In this document: in pieces, positions 1 to 8,482 of the stretch
Layout of the letters: every line of letters begins with the position of its first letter
Position numbering within the stretch: position 1 is the first letter of the stretch
Assembly (NCBI GenBank): GCA_020718925.1
Contig: DYRC01000031.1
Span: 1 to 21,234, forward strand
Reading direction: 5' to 3'
Length of the DNA: 21,234 bases
Origin: Desulfonema limicola
GTDB lineage: Bacteria; Desulfobacterota; Desulfobacteria; Desulfobacterales; DYRC01
Position numbers and translations under genes: made by a program
The notes under the pieces: model-generated
Told to the model about the DNA's origin: nothing
Databases searched by the model: none
The model's input: only the letters and a program-made list of their open reading frames with translations

Positions 1-99
1 AATCTTATCCTTGCATTTTCATCTATTCCGGTATATCATAACTGCCGTCAGATTGTAAATCTGCTTGAAAATAAAGGCAGTATGATTTCAAAAGTTTAA
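1..99 (+). CDS. C-terminal tail of an unidentified upstream gene (partial)
   Basis: An open frame runs from the left edge of the window to a TAA at 97-99, giving 32 residues that end in NKGSMISKV. It reads in the same direction as the M23 peptidase, whose start lies 27 bases downstream, so it is probably the end of a co-transcribed gene. The piece is too short to assign to a family. A chance open frame cannot be excluded, because 99 bases without a stop is not rare. Confidence 0.45.
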   Translation, partial: NLILAFSSIPVYHNCRQIVNLLENKGSMISKV

Positions 100-126
100 T
101 TCTGATCGGAGTTAAAGAGGAGCTCT

Positions 127-1050
127 ATGAGCGAAAAAATCACCTTTATCATGTTAAGCACGAGCGGCGCACCGGTAAAACAGATGACGGTATCCGGAGT
201 GTTTGCCATGATAATGCTTCTTTTTTGTATCGCAGGACTGGGGGCAGTGGGATACGGCGCGTATCACTATTATCATCTCAGACAGACCACACTTAACACC
301 CGCGAACTTGAACTTATCAAAGCAAATCAATCAGACGAGCTGGTGTTTCAGCGAAAGCAGATTCAGGCTTTTGCAACTGAAATCAATGATTTGAAATCAA
401 AACTCTTGGCGTTGAATAATTTTGAAAATCAGATACGGATGATTGCCAATCTGGAAAAAGGCAGCGAAAACAGCTTGTTCGGCGTAGGCGGATCAAAACC
501 CGAAGATTTGAATCCCAAGCTGAAGCTGACGGAAAAACATAGCAGCTTAATCCGGGAAATGCACCAGCAAATCGGGCAGTTGGATTCAGCTTCCTCAGTT
601 CAGGGAAACCGATTTGAATCGTTGATAAAAATGCTTGACGGACAGAAAAATCTTTTAGCTTCTACGCCTGCGGTCTGGCCTGTGAATGGGATTCTGATGT
701 CAGGATTCGGGCGCCGCAACTCTTCATTCACGGGTTCAGAAGAATTTCACAAAGGGCTTGATATTTCCAATCATCAAGGTACGCCGGTTATCTCAACCGC
801 AGACGGAACAGTTACATTCACAGGTCCGCAGAATTTTTTAGGCAATGTGGTGATGATAACTCATGGTCATGGCATAGTTACCTGCTATGCCCATCTTCAG
901 AAAATTTTAGTACGTCCGGGCGATAAAGTGAAACGCGGGGAAAAAATCGCGCTCTTGGGCAATACCGGAAAAAGCACGGGACCGCATCTTCATTATGAAG
1001 TTCATCTGAACGGCGCGCCGGTGGACCCGAAAAAATACATTCTGAACTGA
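127..1050 (+). CDS. Membrane-anchored M23 family metallopeptidase (LytM/NlpD-like murein hydrolase)
   Basis: Predicted zinc endopeptidase that cuts peptidoglycan cross-links on the outer side of the inner membrane. The 307-aa protein has a short cytoplasmic N-terminus, one membrane helix at about residues 21-45, a probable coiled coil at about 58-110 and a C-terminal M23 domain from about residue 185. The LytM metal and catalytic residues are all visible: H208 and D212 in HKGLD, H256 in CYAHL, and H287/H289 in HLHYEV. The domain should therefore be active rather than a degenerate activator. The coiled coil plus LytM layout resembles cell-division factors of the EnvC/NlpD type, but these are not the only proteins with it. 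The start is decided by AGAGGAG at 117-123, 3 bases ahead of the ATG. The next gene starts 5 bases after the stop, suggesting coupled translation. Confidence 0.9.
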   Translation: MSEKITFIMLSTSGAPVKQMTVSGVFAMIMLLFCIAGLGAVGYGAYHYYHLRQTTLNTRELELIKANQSDELVFQRKQIQAFATEINDLKSKLLALNNFENQIRMIANLEKGSENSLFGVGGSKPEDLNPKLKLTEKHSSLIREMHQQIGQLDSASSVQGNRFESLIKMLDGQKNLLASTPAVWPVNGILMSGFGRRNSSFTGSEEFHKGLDISNHQGTPVISTADGTVTFTGPQNFLGNVVMITHGHGIVTCYAHLQKILVRPGDKVKRGEKIALLGNTGKSTGPHLHYEVHLNGAPVDPKKYILN

Positions 1051-1055
1051 GCAAC

Positions 1056-2459
1056 TTGAAACGCATATCCATATCAACTCTTATTGTCGGCATTTTCAGC
1101 CTGCTGCTGACCGGATACGTCGGCGCAAGAGCATATCTGCTGTCATTTACGCATGACGAAGCGTTGAGCTTTTTTATTATCAAAGGCGACGCCTATCTCG
1201 CTAAAACAGCAAATCATCATTTTTTAAACAGCCTGATGATGAGCGTATGTTCTTATGTTTTCGGTAACAGCGAATGGTCTCTGCGCCTGCCGAATATTTT
1301 CGCGCTGATGATCTATATGATTTCCTGTTTTCTGATACTCAGAAGGCTTGGGCATCCGATACTGACGGTCTGCGGATTTTTGCTGCTGACTTTAAATCCG
1401 TTTATGCTGGATTTTTTCAATCTGGCAAGAGGCTACGGCTTATCGCTGGCATTTATGGCAGCAAATCTGTATTGTCTGCTGGAAATGAGCAATGGAAAAA
1501 CCGGCGAATCGGTGCGCCGAACTGCATATCTCTTCGGCGCGTTAGCCGTGTTATCCAATTTTACGCTGCTGAATTACTATATCGCGTTTATTCTTGCAGA
1601 CATGCTGCTGCAATATCATTACAAAAAATCGGGTATTATCAGCAATATTCTGATCATCGGCATGAATATCGCCTTGTTTGCCTACATCCTTCCATTTGCG
1701 TTTATGCTCAAACGAGACGGCGAGTTATATTACGGTGGAACCGGGTTTTGGGAAGGCGCATTCAAAACGCTGATTCAGGATTCGTTTTATTTTCAGAATT
1801 ACGGAGAGATGATTATCGGCTGTATTGCTGCCATCCTGATTTCAACACTATATTTAAGCGCGGTATTATCTGCCCGCCAATGGATTAAATTTAAAATCAT
1901 CAATCCGTTATCAGTTCTGTTTCTGATAATCATCCTGACGCTTCTTGCGCCGGTGGCTCAGAATATCCTTTTTAAAACGCTTTATCCCAAAAGCCGCACC
2001 GCGTTGGCATACTATCCCCTGCTGATGCTGATGCTGATATTTTCCTGCGCTGAATTGATTTTGCTCTTAAAACCATACAGCAGGCGCGTGGTCTTGTCTG
2101 TGATGATTTTTTTCAGCGCGGTTTTATGTCTGCATTTTCTGCAAACTGCCAACTTGCGCTATACGCATACATGGATTTATGATACAAACACCAAAGAGAT
2201 GATGACCGCGCTTATCAGAGACGCAGACAAACAGAAAAAAGTCGGCGCGGGGACAAACACCCTGTTCTGGCCCGCGATGAATTATTATCGGATCACCAAA
2301 GGGCTGGAATGGCTGGGACCTGTCAATCGGAAGAGCCTGAATAGTGCGTATTCGTACTATTATTGTTTTGCCGATGAAATCAGAGAAATAACAGGCAAAA
2401 CCGCCATAGTTCAGTATTATCCGGCAACAAAAACGGTGTTATTAAAAACAAAAAAGTAG
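1056..2459 (+). CDS. Polytopic GT-C fold glycosyltransferase (GT39/ArnT-like)
   Basis: A 467-aa integral membrane protein with many hydrophobic segments. It fits the GT-C superfamily, whose members use lipid-phosphate-linked sugars as donors outside the cytoplasmic membrane. The first external loop carries the acidic pair HDE (D34, E35), where GT-C enzymes place the catalytic aspartate. The motif NLARGYGLSL at about 122-131 is typical of prokaryotic GT39-like proteins. The C-terminal part (about 370-467) is soluble and probably periplasmic. The start is TTG, 5 bases after the M23 stop, with no good Shine-Dalgarno site. The first in-frame ATG lies about 180 bases further in and would remove the first helix and the HDE motif, so TTG with translational coupling is preferred. 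Donor and acceptor cannot be deduced. Its position after a murein hydrolase suggests an envelope role (inference). Confidence 0.75.
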   Translation: MKRISISTLIVGIFSLLLTGYVGARAYLLSFTHDEALSFFIIKGDAYLAKTANHHFLNSLMMSVCSYVFGNSEWSLRLPNIFALMIYMISCFLILRRLGHPILTVCGFLLLTLNPFMLDFFNLARGYGLSLAFMAANLYCLLEMSNGKTGESVRRTAYLFGALAVLSNFTLLNYYIAFILADMLLQYHYKKSGIISNILIIGMNIALFAYILPFAFMLKRDGELYYGGTGFWEGAFKTLIQDSFYFQNYGEMIIGCIAAILISTLYLSAVLSARQWIKFKIINPLSVLFLIIILTLLAPVAQNILFKTLYPKSRTALAYYPLLMLMLIFSCAELILLLKPYSRRVVLSVMIFFSAVLCLHFLQTANLRYTHTWIYDTNTKEMMTALIRDADKQKKVGAGTNTLFWPAMNYYRITKGLEWLGPVNRKSLNSAYSYYYCFADEIREITGKTAIVQYYPATKTVLLKTKK

Positions 2460-2468
2460 AGGTTTTAT

Positions 2469-3644
2469 ATGGAATCCGATAAAAGAGAATCATATTATCT
2501 GACGCCTGAACAGATACTTCCGCTGGTAACCCGGGTTGCGGTATGGGGAATGATTTTCGGTACGCTGTATATTTTAAGTTCTTTTTTTCTTCTCATTTTT
2601 CTGACCTTTGTATTTGCCTATATTCAGGCAAACAGCGTAAGGCGCCTTAAACATCGCATTAAAAACAGAACGCTTAGGGTCATTCTGGTGGCAGGTATAT
2701 TTTTGGGAGTTCTGGTTGCCATCGGTCTGTTTGTGATTCCCAAAGTCAAGCAGCAGACAGAGTTATTTGTAACGCAATTCGGGACTTATATTAACAGGGC
2801 GGATGAGGAGCTTCTCAAATTAAGCGAAAAATATCCGATTTTAACGGATGCGATACCGGAACTCAAGATTCCGCCTACAAAAGACCCCAAAGATGATATG
2901 GTCGTGCCGGATGAGACCGGCAAAAAATTCTCTCCGCTCACGGCGTTTTTTCAGGGGCTTGTCGGAATCGGAGAGGGGCAGACGACTACAGCGGATAAAA
3001 AAATTCCCCACCTGATAGATACGATTGGCAATATCGGTGGCAGGCTTGCTTCGATTGCATCTGCATTTTTGCTTGCGCTGTTGTTTTCCTTTCTCATTGT
3101 GTTGGACTTGCCCGGATTAAAGGAAAGCGTCAAGTCGCTTGAACAAACCAGTCTTCGCTTTATTTATGTGGAAGTGGCGAATAATATTTATGAATTTTCT
3201 CAAGTATTAGGGCAGGCACTTGAAGCGCAGTTTTTTATCGCACTTCTCAACAGCCTTCTCACTGCCATAGGGCTTATCATTCTGGGACTTGGTACAAAAA
3301 TCGCTTTTTTAGCGGTGATTGTATTCTTATGCAGTTTTATTCCGGTGGCAGGCGTGTTTATCAGTTCCATTCCGATATGCCTCATCGCTTTGCAGACCTA
3401 CGGACTCAAAGCTATGATTATGGCGATCATGATGATTATTGTGATTCATCTGATTGAGGCTTATGTTTTAAATCCGAAAATCTATGGCTCCCACATGCGT
3501 ATCAACCCGGTGATTGTTCTGATTATTCTGACGATTGGCGGAAAACTGTTTCATGTCTGGGGTCTGGTTTTGGGGGTGCCGTTCTGCACATACATTTTCG
3601 GACATGCGATTCAGGGGCGCCGCCTGAATATCGAACCTTCTTAA
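2469..3644 (+). CDS. AI-2E/PerM family membrane transport protein
   Basis: A 391-aa polytopic membrane protein of the family that includes TqsA, YdiK and PerM of E. coli. Members are linked to export of autoinducer-2 or to Na+/H+ antiport, but most have no proven substrate. Two hydrophobic segments at about 18-48 and 63-84 are followed by a hydrophilic loop (about 85-185), then a helix near 188-212 and a cluster of helices from about 250 to 375. This is the usual layout of the family, and the length is normal. The loop contains a low-complexity Pro/Lys/Asp stretch near 137-152. The ATG follows AGAGG overlapping the TAG stop of the upstream glycosyltransferase, so the two genes are 9 bases apart and probably co-transcribed. 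Confidence 0.85.
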   Translation: MESDKRESYYLTPEQILPLVTRVAVWGMIFGTLYILSSFFLLIFLTFVFAYIQANSVRRLKHRIKNRTLRVILVAGIFLGVLVAIGLFVIPKVKQQTELFVTQFGTYINRADEELLKLSEKYPILTDAIPELKIPPTKDPKDDMVVPDETGKKFSPLTAFFQGLVGIGEGQTTTADKKIPHLIDTIGNIGGRLASIASAFLLALLFSFLIVLDLPGLKESVKSLEQTSLRFIYVEVANNIYEFSQVLGQALEAQFFIALLNSLLTAIGLIILGLGTKIAFLAVIVFLCSFIPVAGVFISSIPICLIALQTYGLKAMIMAIMMIIVIHLIEAYVLNPKIYGSHMRINPVIVLIILTIGGKLFHVWGLVLGVPFCTYIFGHAIQGRRLNIEPS

Positions 3645-3662
3645 TTCTCAAAGCAAGCAGCT

Positions 3663-5195
3663 ATGATAAAAACGATTTCTCTTTCACCTCCTTCGTTATC
3701 AGACAATACCGCAGACGCGGATCGGCTTATCCGCACCCTGAAACATGAATTGAACACGGATAGAATCAGCATTGAGATTGACCTGTTGCGCGACTTGCCG
3801 GATATTCTGAGAAAATACGATTATCAGCTCCGATGTCTTTTGTTTCAGGATCGCAACAGCTATCTGCTTGTCAATGTCAGCGGCGCAGATGAAACAAGCC
3901 CGCCACAGATCGGCTTGGCAGTTGACCTTGGCACCACCCGCGTTGTGCTGCGCCTGATTAATCTGATAAATGGCAATGCTTTGGGTGAATCAACCTTTGA
4001 TAATCCGCAGATTGCCATAGGTCCAGATATTCTCACCCGAATCCATTTTGCAGACACTGAGGGCGGGCTTGAGCATCTTCGGGATTTGATTGTCAACGGA
4101 ATAAATAAAGAATTGTCAGGCTTGTGCCGAACCTGTGCGATTACGCCCAAAGATGTATATCTGATTTCTTTAGCCGGAAATACCGCCATGACGCTTATGT
4201 TTATGGGATTGAATCCGCATTGGGTGATTCGGGAGCCGTATATTCCGGTCATCAACACGCCGGAAATCATGAATGTCTGCAAATTGGGAATCAAGGCAAA
4301 TCCTTTGGCAAAAATCCTGATTTTCCCCAATATCGGCAGCTATTTCGGCGGAGATCTGATTGCGGGCATTCTGTTTTCCGGCATGAATGTCAGCGAAGAA
4401 ACCGCTATTCTGGTGGATGTCGGAACCAATGCGGAAGTCGTGATCGGAAACAAAGATTGGATGATTGCCTGCGCGGGCGCGGCGGGTCCCGCATTGGAAG
4501 GCGGACTCAGCAAAATGGGCATGATGGCGGGTTCCGGCGTGATTGATCGGGTATCAATTCACCCTGCCACATATAAATTCGATATTCATACCATTGACAA
4601 TCAAAAACCCATCGGAATATGCGGCTCCGGCGTGATTGATTTAGCCGCCTGCCTGTTTTTATCCGGTATGATGGATATTCGCGGCAAACTCGTCCCCGCA
4701 GCCTGCGGAAATCGCTTCAAAGAAAAAGACGGCATGGGCTGTTTTGTTGTTGTTTCGGCGTCAGAATCTGCCACCGGCAGGGATTTGTGCATTTCTCAGG
4801 CGGATTTGGACAGCCTCAAACGCTCCAAAGCCGCGATGTTCACCATTTTGGAGACCATATCCGGCACGGTCGGATTGATGCTCTCTGATTTGAAAACTTT
4901 TTATGTGGCGGGAACTTTCGGATGTTTCATCAATCCCAAGTCAGCGATTTCTATCGGAATGCTGCCGGATTTGCCGCTTGAGACATTTAAGCCGTTGGGA
5001 AACAGTTCGCTTGGCGGCGCGGGCATGGCATTGACGCAGGACTGCATTGATACCATTGATGCTATCCGAAATCAGATTACCTATCTGGAACTCAATGTCA
5101 ATCAGGACTTTATGAACCGCTTCAGCGCGGCTAAATTTTTCCCGCATACGGATATATCGCGGTTTCCGTCGGTCAGCCCCGACGCGATGTATTGA
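3663..5195 (+). CDS. ASKHA-domain protein related to corrinoid activases (RACo/RamA, DUF4445), no ferredoxin domain
   Basis: A 510-aa ATPase-fold protein related to RACo, which uses ATP to return inactive Co(II) corrinoid proteins to Co(I). Family RACo proteins have an N-terminal [2Fe-2S] domain, a linker, a middle domain and a C-terminal ASKHA domain. Here the protein begins directly in the linker-like segment (PPSLSDNTADADRL at 9-22). The phosphate-binding motifs follow: AVDLGTT at 86-92, a second one with D252 in ILVDVGTN, and an adenosine-type motif around CGSGVID at 320-326. The first 85 residues contain one cysteine only, so no [2Fe-2S] cluster site is present, and the C-terminus has none either. 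Electrons would have to come from a separate protein. No methyltransferase or corrinoid protein is in the window. The ATG lacks a strong Shine-Dalgarno site, but no better start is visible. Confidence 0.85.
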   Translation: MIKTISLSPPSLSDNTADADRLIRTLKHELNTDRISIEIDLLRDLPDILRKYDYQLRCLLFQDRNSYLLVNVSGADETSPPQIGLAVDLGTTRVVLRLINLINGNALGESTFDNPQIAIGPDILTRIHFADTEGGLEHLRDLIVNGINKELSGLCRTCAITPKDVYLISLAGNTAMTLMFMGLNPHWVIREPYIPVINTPEIMNVCKLGIKANPLAKILIFPNIGSYFGGDLIAGILFSGMNVSEETAILVDVGTNAEVVIGNKDWMIACAGAAGPALEGGLSKMGMMAGSGVIDRVSIHPATYKFDIHTIDNQKPIGICGSGVIDLAACLFLSGMMDIRGKLVPAACGNRFKEKDGMGCFVVVSASESATGRDLCISQADLDSLKRSKAAMFTILETISGTVGLMLSDLKTFYVAGTFGCFINPKSAISIGMLPDLPLETFKPLGNSSLGGAGMALTQDCIDTIDAIRNQITYLELNVNQDFMNRFSAAKFFPHTDISRFPSVSPDAMY

Positions 5196-5238
5196 CAAAA
5201 AATATCTGATGCAATATAGCAGAATACAGGAGGGAACT

Positions 5239-5757
5239 ATGGAAAAAAATATTCGTGAGCGAATTGAAATCTTGCAGGGCGACATCACCCGAATCAAGGT
5301 GGATGCGATTGTCAATGCGGCAAATAATTCTCTGCTCGGCGGCGGCGGCGTGGACGGAGCGATTCACGATGCTGCGGGTCCAAAACTTTTGGAAGAATGC
5401 CGCACTATCGGCGGATGCCCTACGGGAGAGGCGCGGATCACTAAAGGATACAATCTTCCGGCAAAGTATGTGATTCATACTGTGGGTCCGATTTACGATG
5501 AAGAGCCTGATCCTGCAACACTGTTGGCGTCATGTTACAAAAACAGCCTTGAACTTGCACTCAAACACAGCATAAAAACCATTGCGTTTCCGGCAATCAG
5601 TTGCGGCATTTACGGCTATCCGCTTGAAGACGCCTGCAAAATTGCTGTGGATACAGTGATTTCATTTCTGAAAAATCATAAAAGCATTGAAAAGGTCATA
5701 TTCATGTTGTTTTCAGCAGACAGTTATGCGATATATCAGGCGCGTCTTGCATCATAG
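5239..5757 (+). CDS. Macro-domain protein (O-acetyl-ADP-ribose deacetylase-like)
   Basis: A 172-aa single-domain macro protein, close in length and motifs to the YmdB/MacroD group that hydrolyses O-acetyl-ADP-ribose and removes ADP-ribose from proteins. GDIT at 14-17, the NAAN motif with a Gly-rich loop at 26-43 (ending GGGGVDGAIH) and the GIYGYP loop at 123-128 are intact. D39 and the loop match the catalytic arrangement of MacroD-type enzymes. The frame stays open to an ATG at 5209, but AGGAGGG at 5228-5234 lies 4 bases before the ATG at 5239, so the shorter start is used. The stop codon sits 10 bases before the dinD start, and the Shine-Dalgarno of dinD overlaps it, so the two genes are probably co-translated. 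Confidence 0.92.
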   Translation: MEKNIRERIEILQGDITRIKVDAIVNAANNSLLGGGGVDGAIHDAAGPKLLEECRTIGGCPTGEARITKGYNLPAKYVIHTVGPIYDEEPDPATLLASCYKNSLELALKHSIKTIAFPAISCGIYGYPLEDACKIAVDTVISFLKNHKSIEKVIFMLFSADSYAIYQARLAS

Positions 5758-5767
5758 GGAGGGATTT

Positions 5768-6622
5768 ATGAAGAAAGAAATCATTGTCAGACTTCATTCG
5801 GATTTTGAGGAACTCATTCAAAGAGAAGAAGATAGCGGAGTTGAGTTCTGGTTTGCGAGAGACCTGCAAAAGGTTCTCGGTTACGCAAGATGGGAAAATT
5901 TTGCAAAAGTAATTGAAAAAGCAAAAACAGCGTGTATAAATTCAAGTCAGGAGATAAAAGACCATTTTCTTGATGTCACGAAAATGGTATCTCTTGGTTC
6001 CGGATCTGAAAGAGAAATTGCTGATATAGCTTTGACAAGATATGCCTGTTATCTTATCGCACAGAACGGAGACCCGACAAAAGACCAGATTGCATTTGCT
6101 CAGACGTATTTTGCTGTTCAAACACGAAAACAGGAGATAATAGAGAAAAGACTTTCAGACTTAGACCGTCTCAATGCACGAAAAAAGCTGACATTATCAG
6201 AAAAAGAATTGTCCGGAATTATTTTTGAGCGTATCGGCGATAACCAGAGTTTCGGACGTATCAGAAGCAAAGGGGATAAGGCATTATTTGGCGGAAATAC
6301 AACTCAGGATATGAAATTGCGTCTGAAAATTCCGAAAGGGAGATCACTTGCTGATTTTTTACCGACGATAACAATAAAAGCAAAAGATTTCGCCAACGAA
6401 ATAACCAACTTCAATATCAAACGTGATGATGATTTGAATAGCGAATCGTTGATAACAGAAGAACATATAAAAAACAATGAAGATGTAAGGCGGGTTCTGA
6501 CAACAAGAGGTATTGTGCCGGAAAAGCTTCCGCCATCTGAGGATATAAAGAAAATTGAAAGAAGATTAAAATCTGAAGAGAAAAAGCTGTCTGAACAATC
6601 AGATACTATGAGGAGTTTTTAA
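5768..6622 (+). CDS. dinD: DinD-like DNA-damage-inducible protein
   Basis: A 284-aa protein resembling E. coli DinD over most of its length. The N-terminal half has a BRO-N-like fold region: FWFARDLQKVLGYARWENF at about 27-45, and LTRYACYLIAQNGDPTK at 89-105, which is the most recognisable DinD stretch. E. coli DinD is SOS-induced and inhibits RecA-driven strand exchange; that role is family knowledge and is not visible here. The start is fixed by AGGGAGGG just before the ATG at 5768. The longer open frame from 5687 overlaps the macro gene and lacks a ribosome site. Arginine is mostly AGA, CGA or CGT here, whereas flanking genes favour CGC/CGG, and the gene looks richer in A; this suggests later acquisition. 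No recognisable LexA box was found directly upstream, so any SOS control would act at an upstream promoter. Confidence 0.88.
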   Translation: MKKEIIVRLHSDFEELIQREEDSGVEFWFARDLQKVLGYARWENFAKVIEKAKTACINSSQEIKDHFLDVTKMVSLGSGSEREIADIALTRYACYLIAQNGDPTKDQIAFAQTYFAVQTRKQEIIEKRLSDLDRLNARKKLTLSEKELSGIIFERIGDNQSFGRIRSKGDKALFGGNTTQDMKLRLKIPKGRSLADFLPTITIKAKDFANEITNFNIKRDDDLNSESLITEEHIKNNEDVRRVLTTRGIVPEKLPPSEDIKKIERRLKSEEKKLSEQSDTMRSF

Positions 6623-6624
6623 AA

Positions 6625-7227
6625 ATGAAAAAAATCATATTGGCGTATTTTTTGTGTTTGTGTGCAGCGACCTTGTCGTATGCAGAAGAAGTAAAATCTA
6701 AACCCTTGAGTTCTGAGGAGATTAAAAAAATGGAAAACACCCGCGCAGTTCTTCATACCAAATTCGGAGATATTACCTTGAAATTTTTTCCGGATATTGC
6801 GCCCAATCATGTGAAAAGCTTTGTTGACCTTGCCAAAAAAGGCTTTTATAACGGCACGACCTTTCACCGCGTCATTCCCGGTTTTATGATTCAGGGCGGG
6901 GATCCCAATTCCAAAGACCCGGATAAATCAAAGCATGGTACGGGCGGTCCCGGATATAATGTCAAGGCGGAATTTAACAAAAAATCCCATACGCGCGGAA
7001 TTTTGTCTATGGCAAGAGCCGGACATCCTGACAGCGCGGGTTCTCAGTTTTTTATCTGCGTGGCAGATGCCAAATTTCTGGATGGTCAGTATACGGTTTT
7101 CGGGGAAGTGGTCAGCGGCATGGATATTGCCGATAAAATCGTATCTCAGCCCAGAGACCCCAAAGATAATCCGAATGAGCGGGTTGAGATGAAAATTGAC
7201 ATTGCTGAAGAAACAGCTAAAAAATAG
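6625..7227 (+). CDS. Secreted cyclophilin-type peptidyl-prolyl cis-trans isomerase
   Basis: A 200-aa protein with an N-terminal signal peptide (MKKIILAYFLCLCAATLSYA, probable cleavage after residue 20), so it should fold proteins in the periplasm. The cyclophilin core begins near residue 40. FHRVIPGFMIQGGDP at 80-94 contains the catalytic R82, and GSQFFICVAD at 139-148 forms the hydrophobic pocket. The position usually held by Trp in eukaryotic, cyclosporin-sensitive enzymes is Y156 (DGQYTVFG), so low cyclosporin affinity is expected, as for many bacterial forms. AGGAG at 6611-6615 lies inside the last codons of dinD, 9 bases before the ATG. The gene is thus attached to the dinD transcript even though its base usage returns to that of the rest of the window. 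Confidence 0.92.
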   Translation: MKKIILAYFLCLCAATLSYAEEVKSKPLSSEEIKKMENTRAVLHTKFGDITLKFFPDIAPNHVKSFVDLAKKGFYNGTTFHRVIPGFMIQGGDPNSKDPDKSKHGTGGPGYNVKAEFNKKSHTRGILSMARAGHPDSAGSQFFICVADAKFLDGQYTVFGEVVSGMDIADKIVSQPRDPKDNPNERVEMKIDIAEETAKK

Positions 7228-7236
7228 GGGCGTTTC

Positions 7237-7560
7237 ATGCAATACTTTGATCCCGAATCGTTTAAAGATATTGAGATTGCCCCCGGATTTACGGCGCATT
7301 TTGTCCATACCGGCAATATGACCTTTTCATATTGGACAATCAACGCAGGCGCAGAACTGCCCGGTCATTTTCATCCGCATGAGCAGGTGGTGAACATGAT
7401 TGAAGGAAAATTTGAACTGACGGTTGATGCTGAGACAAAAATTCTTACGCCCGGTGCAGTGGTAATCGTGCCGCCGAACGCGACTCATTCGGGAAAAGCC
7501 ATCACAGACTGCCGGATTCTTGACGTATTTCATCCGGTCAGAGAAGATTATCGGCGTTGA
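7237..7560 (+). CDS. Small single-domain cupin protein
   Basis: A 107-aa protein forming one cupin barrel. Cupin motif 1 is HFHPHEQVVNMIEGKFEL, with likely metal ligands H44, H46 and Q50. Motif 2 runs from about PGAVVIVPPNATHS and supplies H84. There is no signal peptide, so it should be cytoplasmic. Such stand-alone cupins bind a divalent metal and act as small dioxygenases, isomerases or ligand sensors; the substrate cannot be told from sequence. AGGGG at 7226-7230 overlaps the stop of the cyclophilin gene and supports the ATG at 7237. The stop codon TGA is followed directly by the MoxR ATG one base later, so translation of the two genes is probably coupled. Confidence 0.85.
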   Translation: MQYFDPESFKDIEIAPGFTAHFVHTGNMTFSYWTINAGAELPGHFHPHEQVVNMIEGKFELTVDAETKILTPGAVVIVPPNATHSGKAITDCRILDVFHPVREDYRR

Positions 7561-7561
7561 T

Positions 7562-8476
7562 ATGAATGAAAAATTTGAAACCATAGTCCGCCAGATCGGC
7601 ACGGTAATTCTGGGCAAGGAAGATCAGATCCGCCTTGCCCTGACCTGCCTGTTTGCCAAAGGACATCTGCTGATTGAAGATTTGCCCGGCATCGGAAAAA
7701 CAACGCTTGCCAAAGTGCTGTCCCGGTGTCTGGGCTTGAATTTCCGGCGCATTCAGTTCACCAGCGATATGCTCCCCGGCGATATTCTGGGCATTTCCAT
7801 CTTTGAGCAGAAAACCGGCTCGTTTGTATTTTATCCGGGACCGATTTTTACTCAGGTTCTGCTTGCGGATGAAATCAACCGCGCAACGCCCAAAACCCAA
7901 AGCGCGTTGTTGGAAGCAATGGAAGAGCAGCAGGTTACGACCGAAGGAAAAACCCGTCATTTGGAAAAACCTTTTTTTGTGATAGCAACTCAGAATCCGC
8001 TGGAGCAGGCAGGCACCTTTCCGCTGCCCGAATCCCAGTTGGATCGCTTTCTGATGCGGATTGACATCGGCTATCCGGGGCGCGAAGCTGAAAAAGAACT
8101 GCTTAAAGGAGAGGGCGCGGAAGGATTGCTGGCGCGGATAAATACCTGCATGATCCATGATGATGTATTGCAGACCCAAAAGAAGATTGAAGAAGTTCAT
8201 GCGTCTGACGCGCTGTTGGAATATCTTCAGGATATTCTGGATTTTACCCGAACCTGTCCGTATTTTTATGTGGGCTTATCTCCGCGAGCCGGTCTTGCGC
8301 TCCTGCGTGCCACGCGGTCTTGGGCATATCTTCACGGCAGAGATTATGCAATTCCTGAAGATTTGCAGAAAGTCATGCCCTGGGTGGTCAGTCACCGGCT
8401 GCGCTCCAAAGAAAATCGGGGAGAATTTTCACTTGAAAAACTCACCGCACTGCTCGGAGAAGTGCCTGTGCCATGA
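7562..8476 (+). CDS. MoxR family AAA+ ATPase
   Basis: A 304-aa AAA+ ATPase of the MoxR clade, whose members act as chaperones that activate or assemble partner complexes, often with VWA or DUF58 proteins. Walker A is GIGKTT at 43-48 (K46), Walker B is VLLADE at 99-104, sensor 1 lies in IATQNP (N145), and the conserved LPESQLDRF carries R162. The lid domain extends through about residue 295, so the protein is full length. The frame stays open upstream to an ATG at 7520 inside the cupin gene. The start at 7562 gives the usual MoxR N-terminus and begins just after the cupin stop. Its own ribosome site is weak, which fits coupling. The usual DUF58 and transglutaminase genes do not follow; only a small membrane protein does. 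Confidence 0.9.
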   Translation: MNEKFETIVRQIGTVILGKEDQIRLALTCLFAKGHLLIEDLPGIGKTTLAKVLSRCLGLNFRRIQFTSDMLPGDILGISIFEQKTGSFVFYPGPIFTQVLLADEINRATPKTQSALLEAMEEQQVTTEGKTRHLEKPFFVIATQNPLEQAGTFPLPESQLDRFLMRIDIGYPGREAEKELLKGEGAEGLLARINTCMIHDDVLQTQKKIEEVHASDALLEYLQDILDFTRTCPYFYVGLSPRAGLALLRATRSWAYLHGRDYAIPEDLQKVMPWVVSHRLRSKENRGEFSLEKLTALLGEVPVP

Positions 8477-8482
8477 GGAATG

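Noticed and set aside
1274..1888. A 204-codon open frame overlapping the glycosyltransferase in another frame
   Set aside because: The overlapping frame encodes a polytopic membrane protein with GT-C motifs; the alternative has no domain and no ribosome site.
7538..8200. A 220-codon open frame on the - strand opposite the MoxR gene
   Set aside because: It lies wholly antisense to a gene with all AAA+ motifs, has a composition typical of reverse reading and has no recognisable domain.
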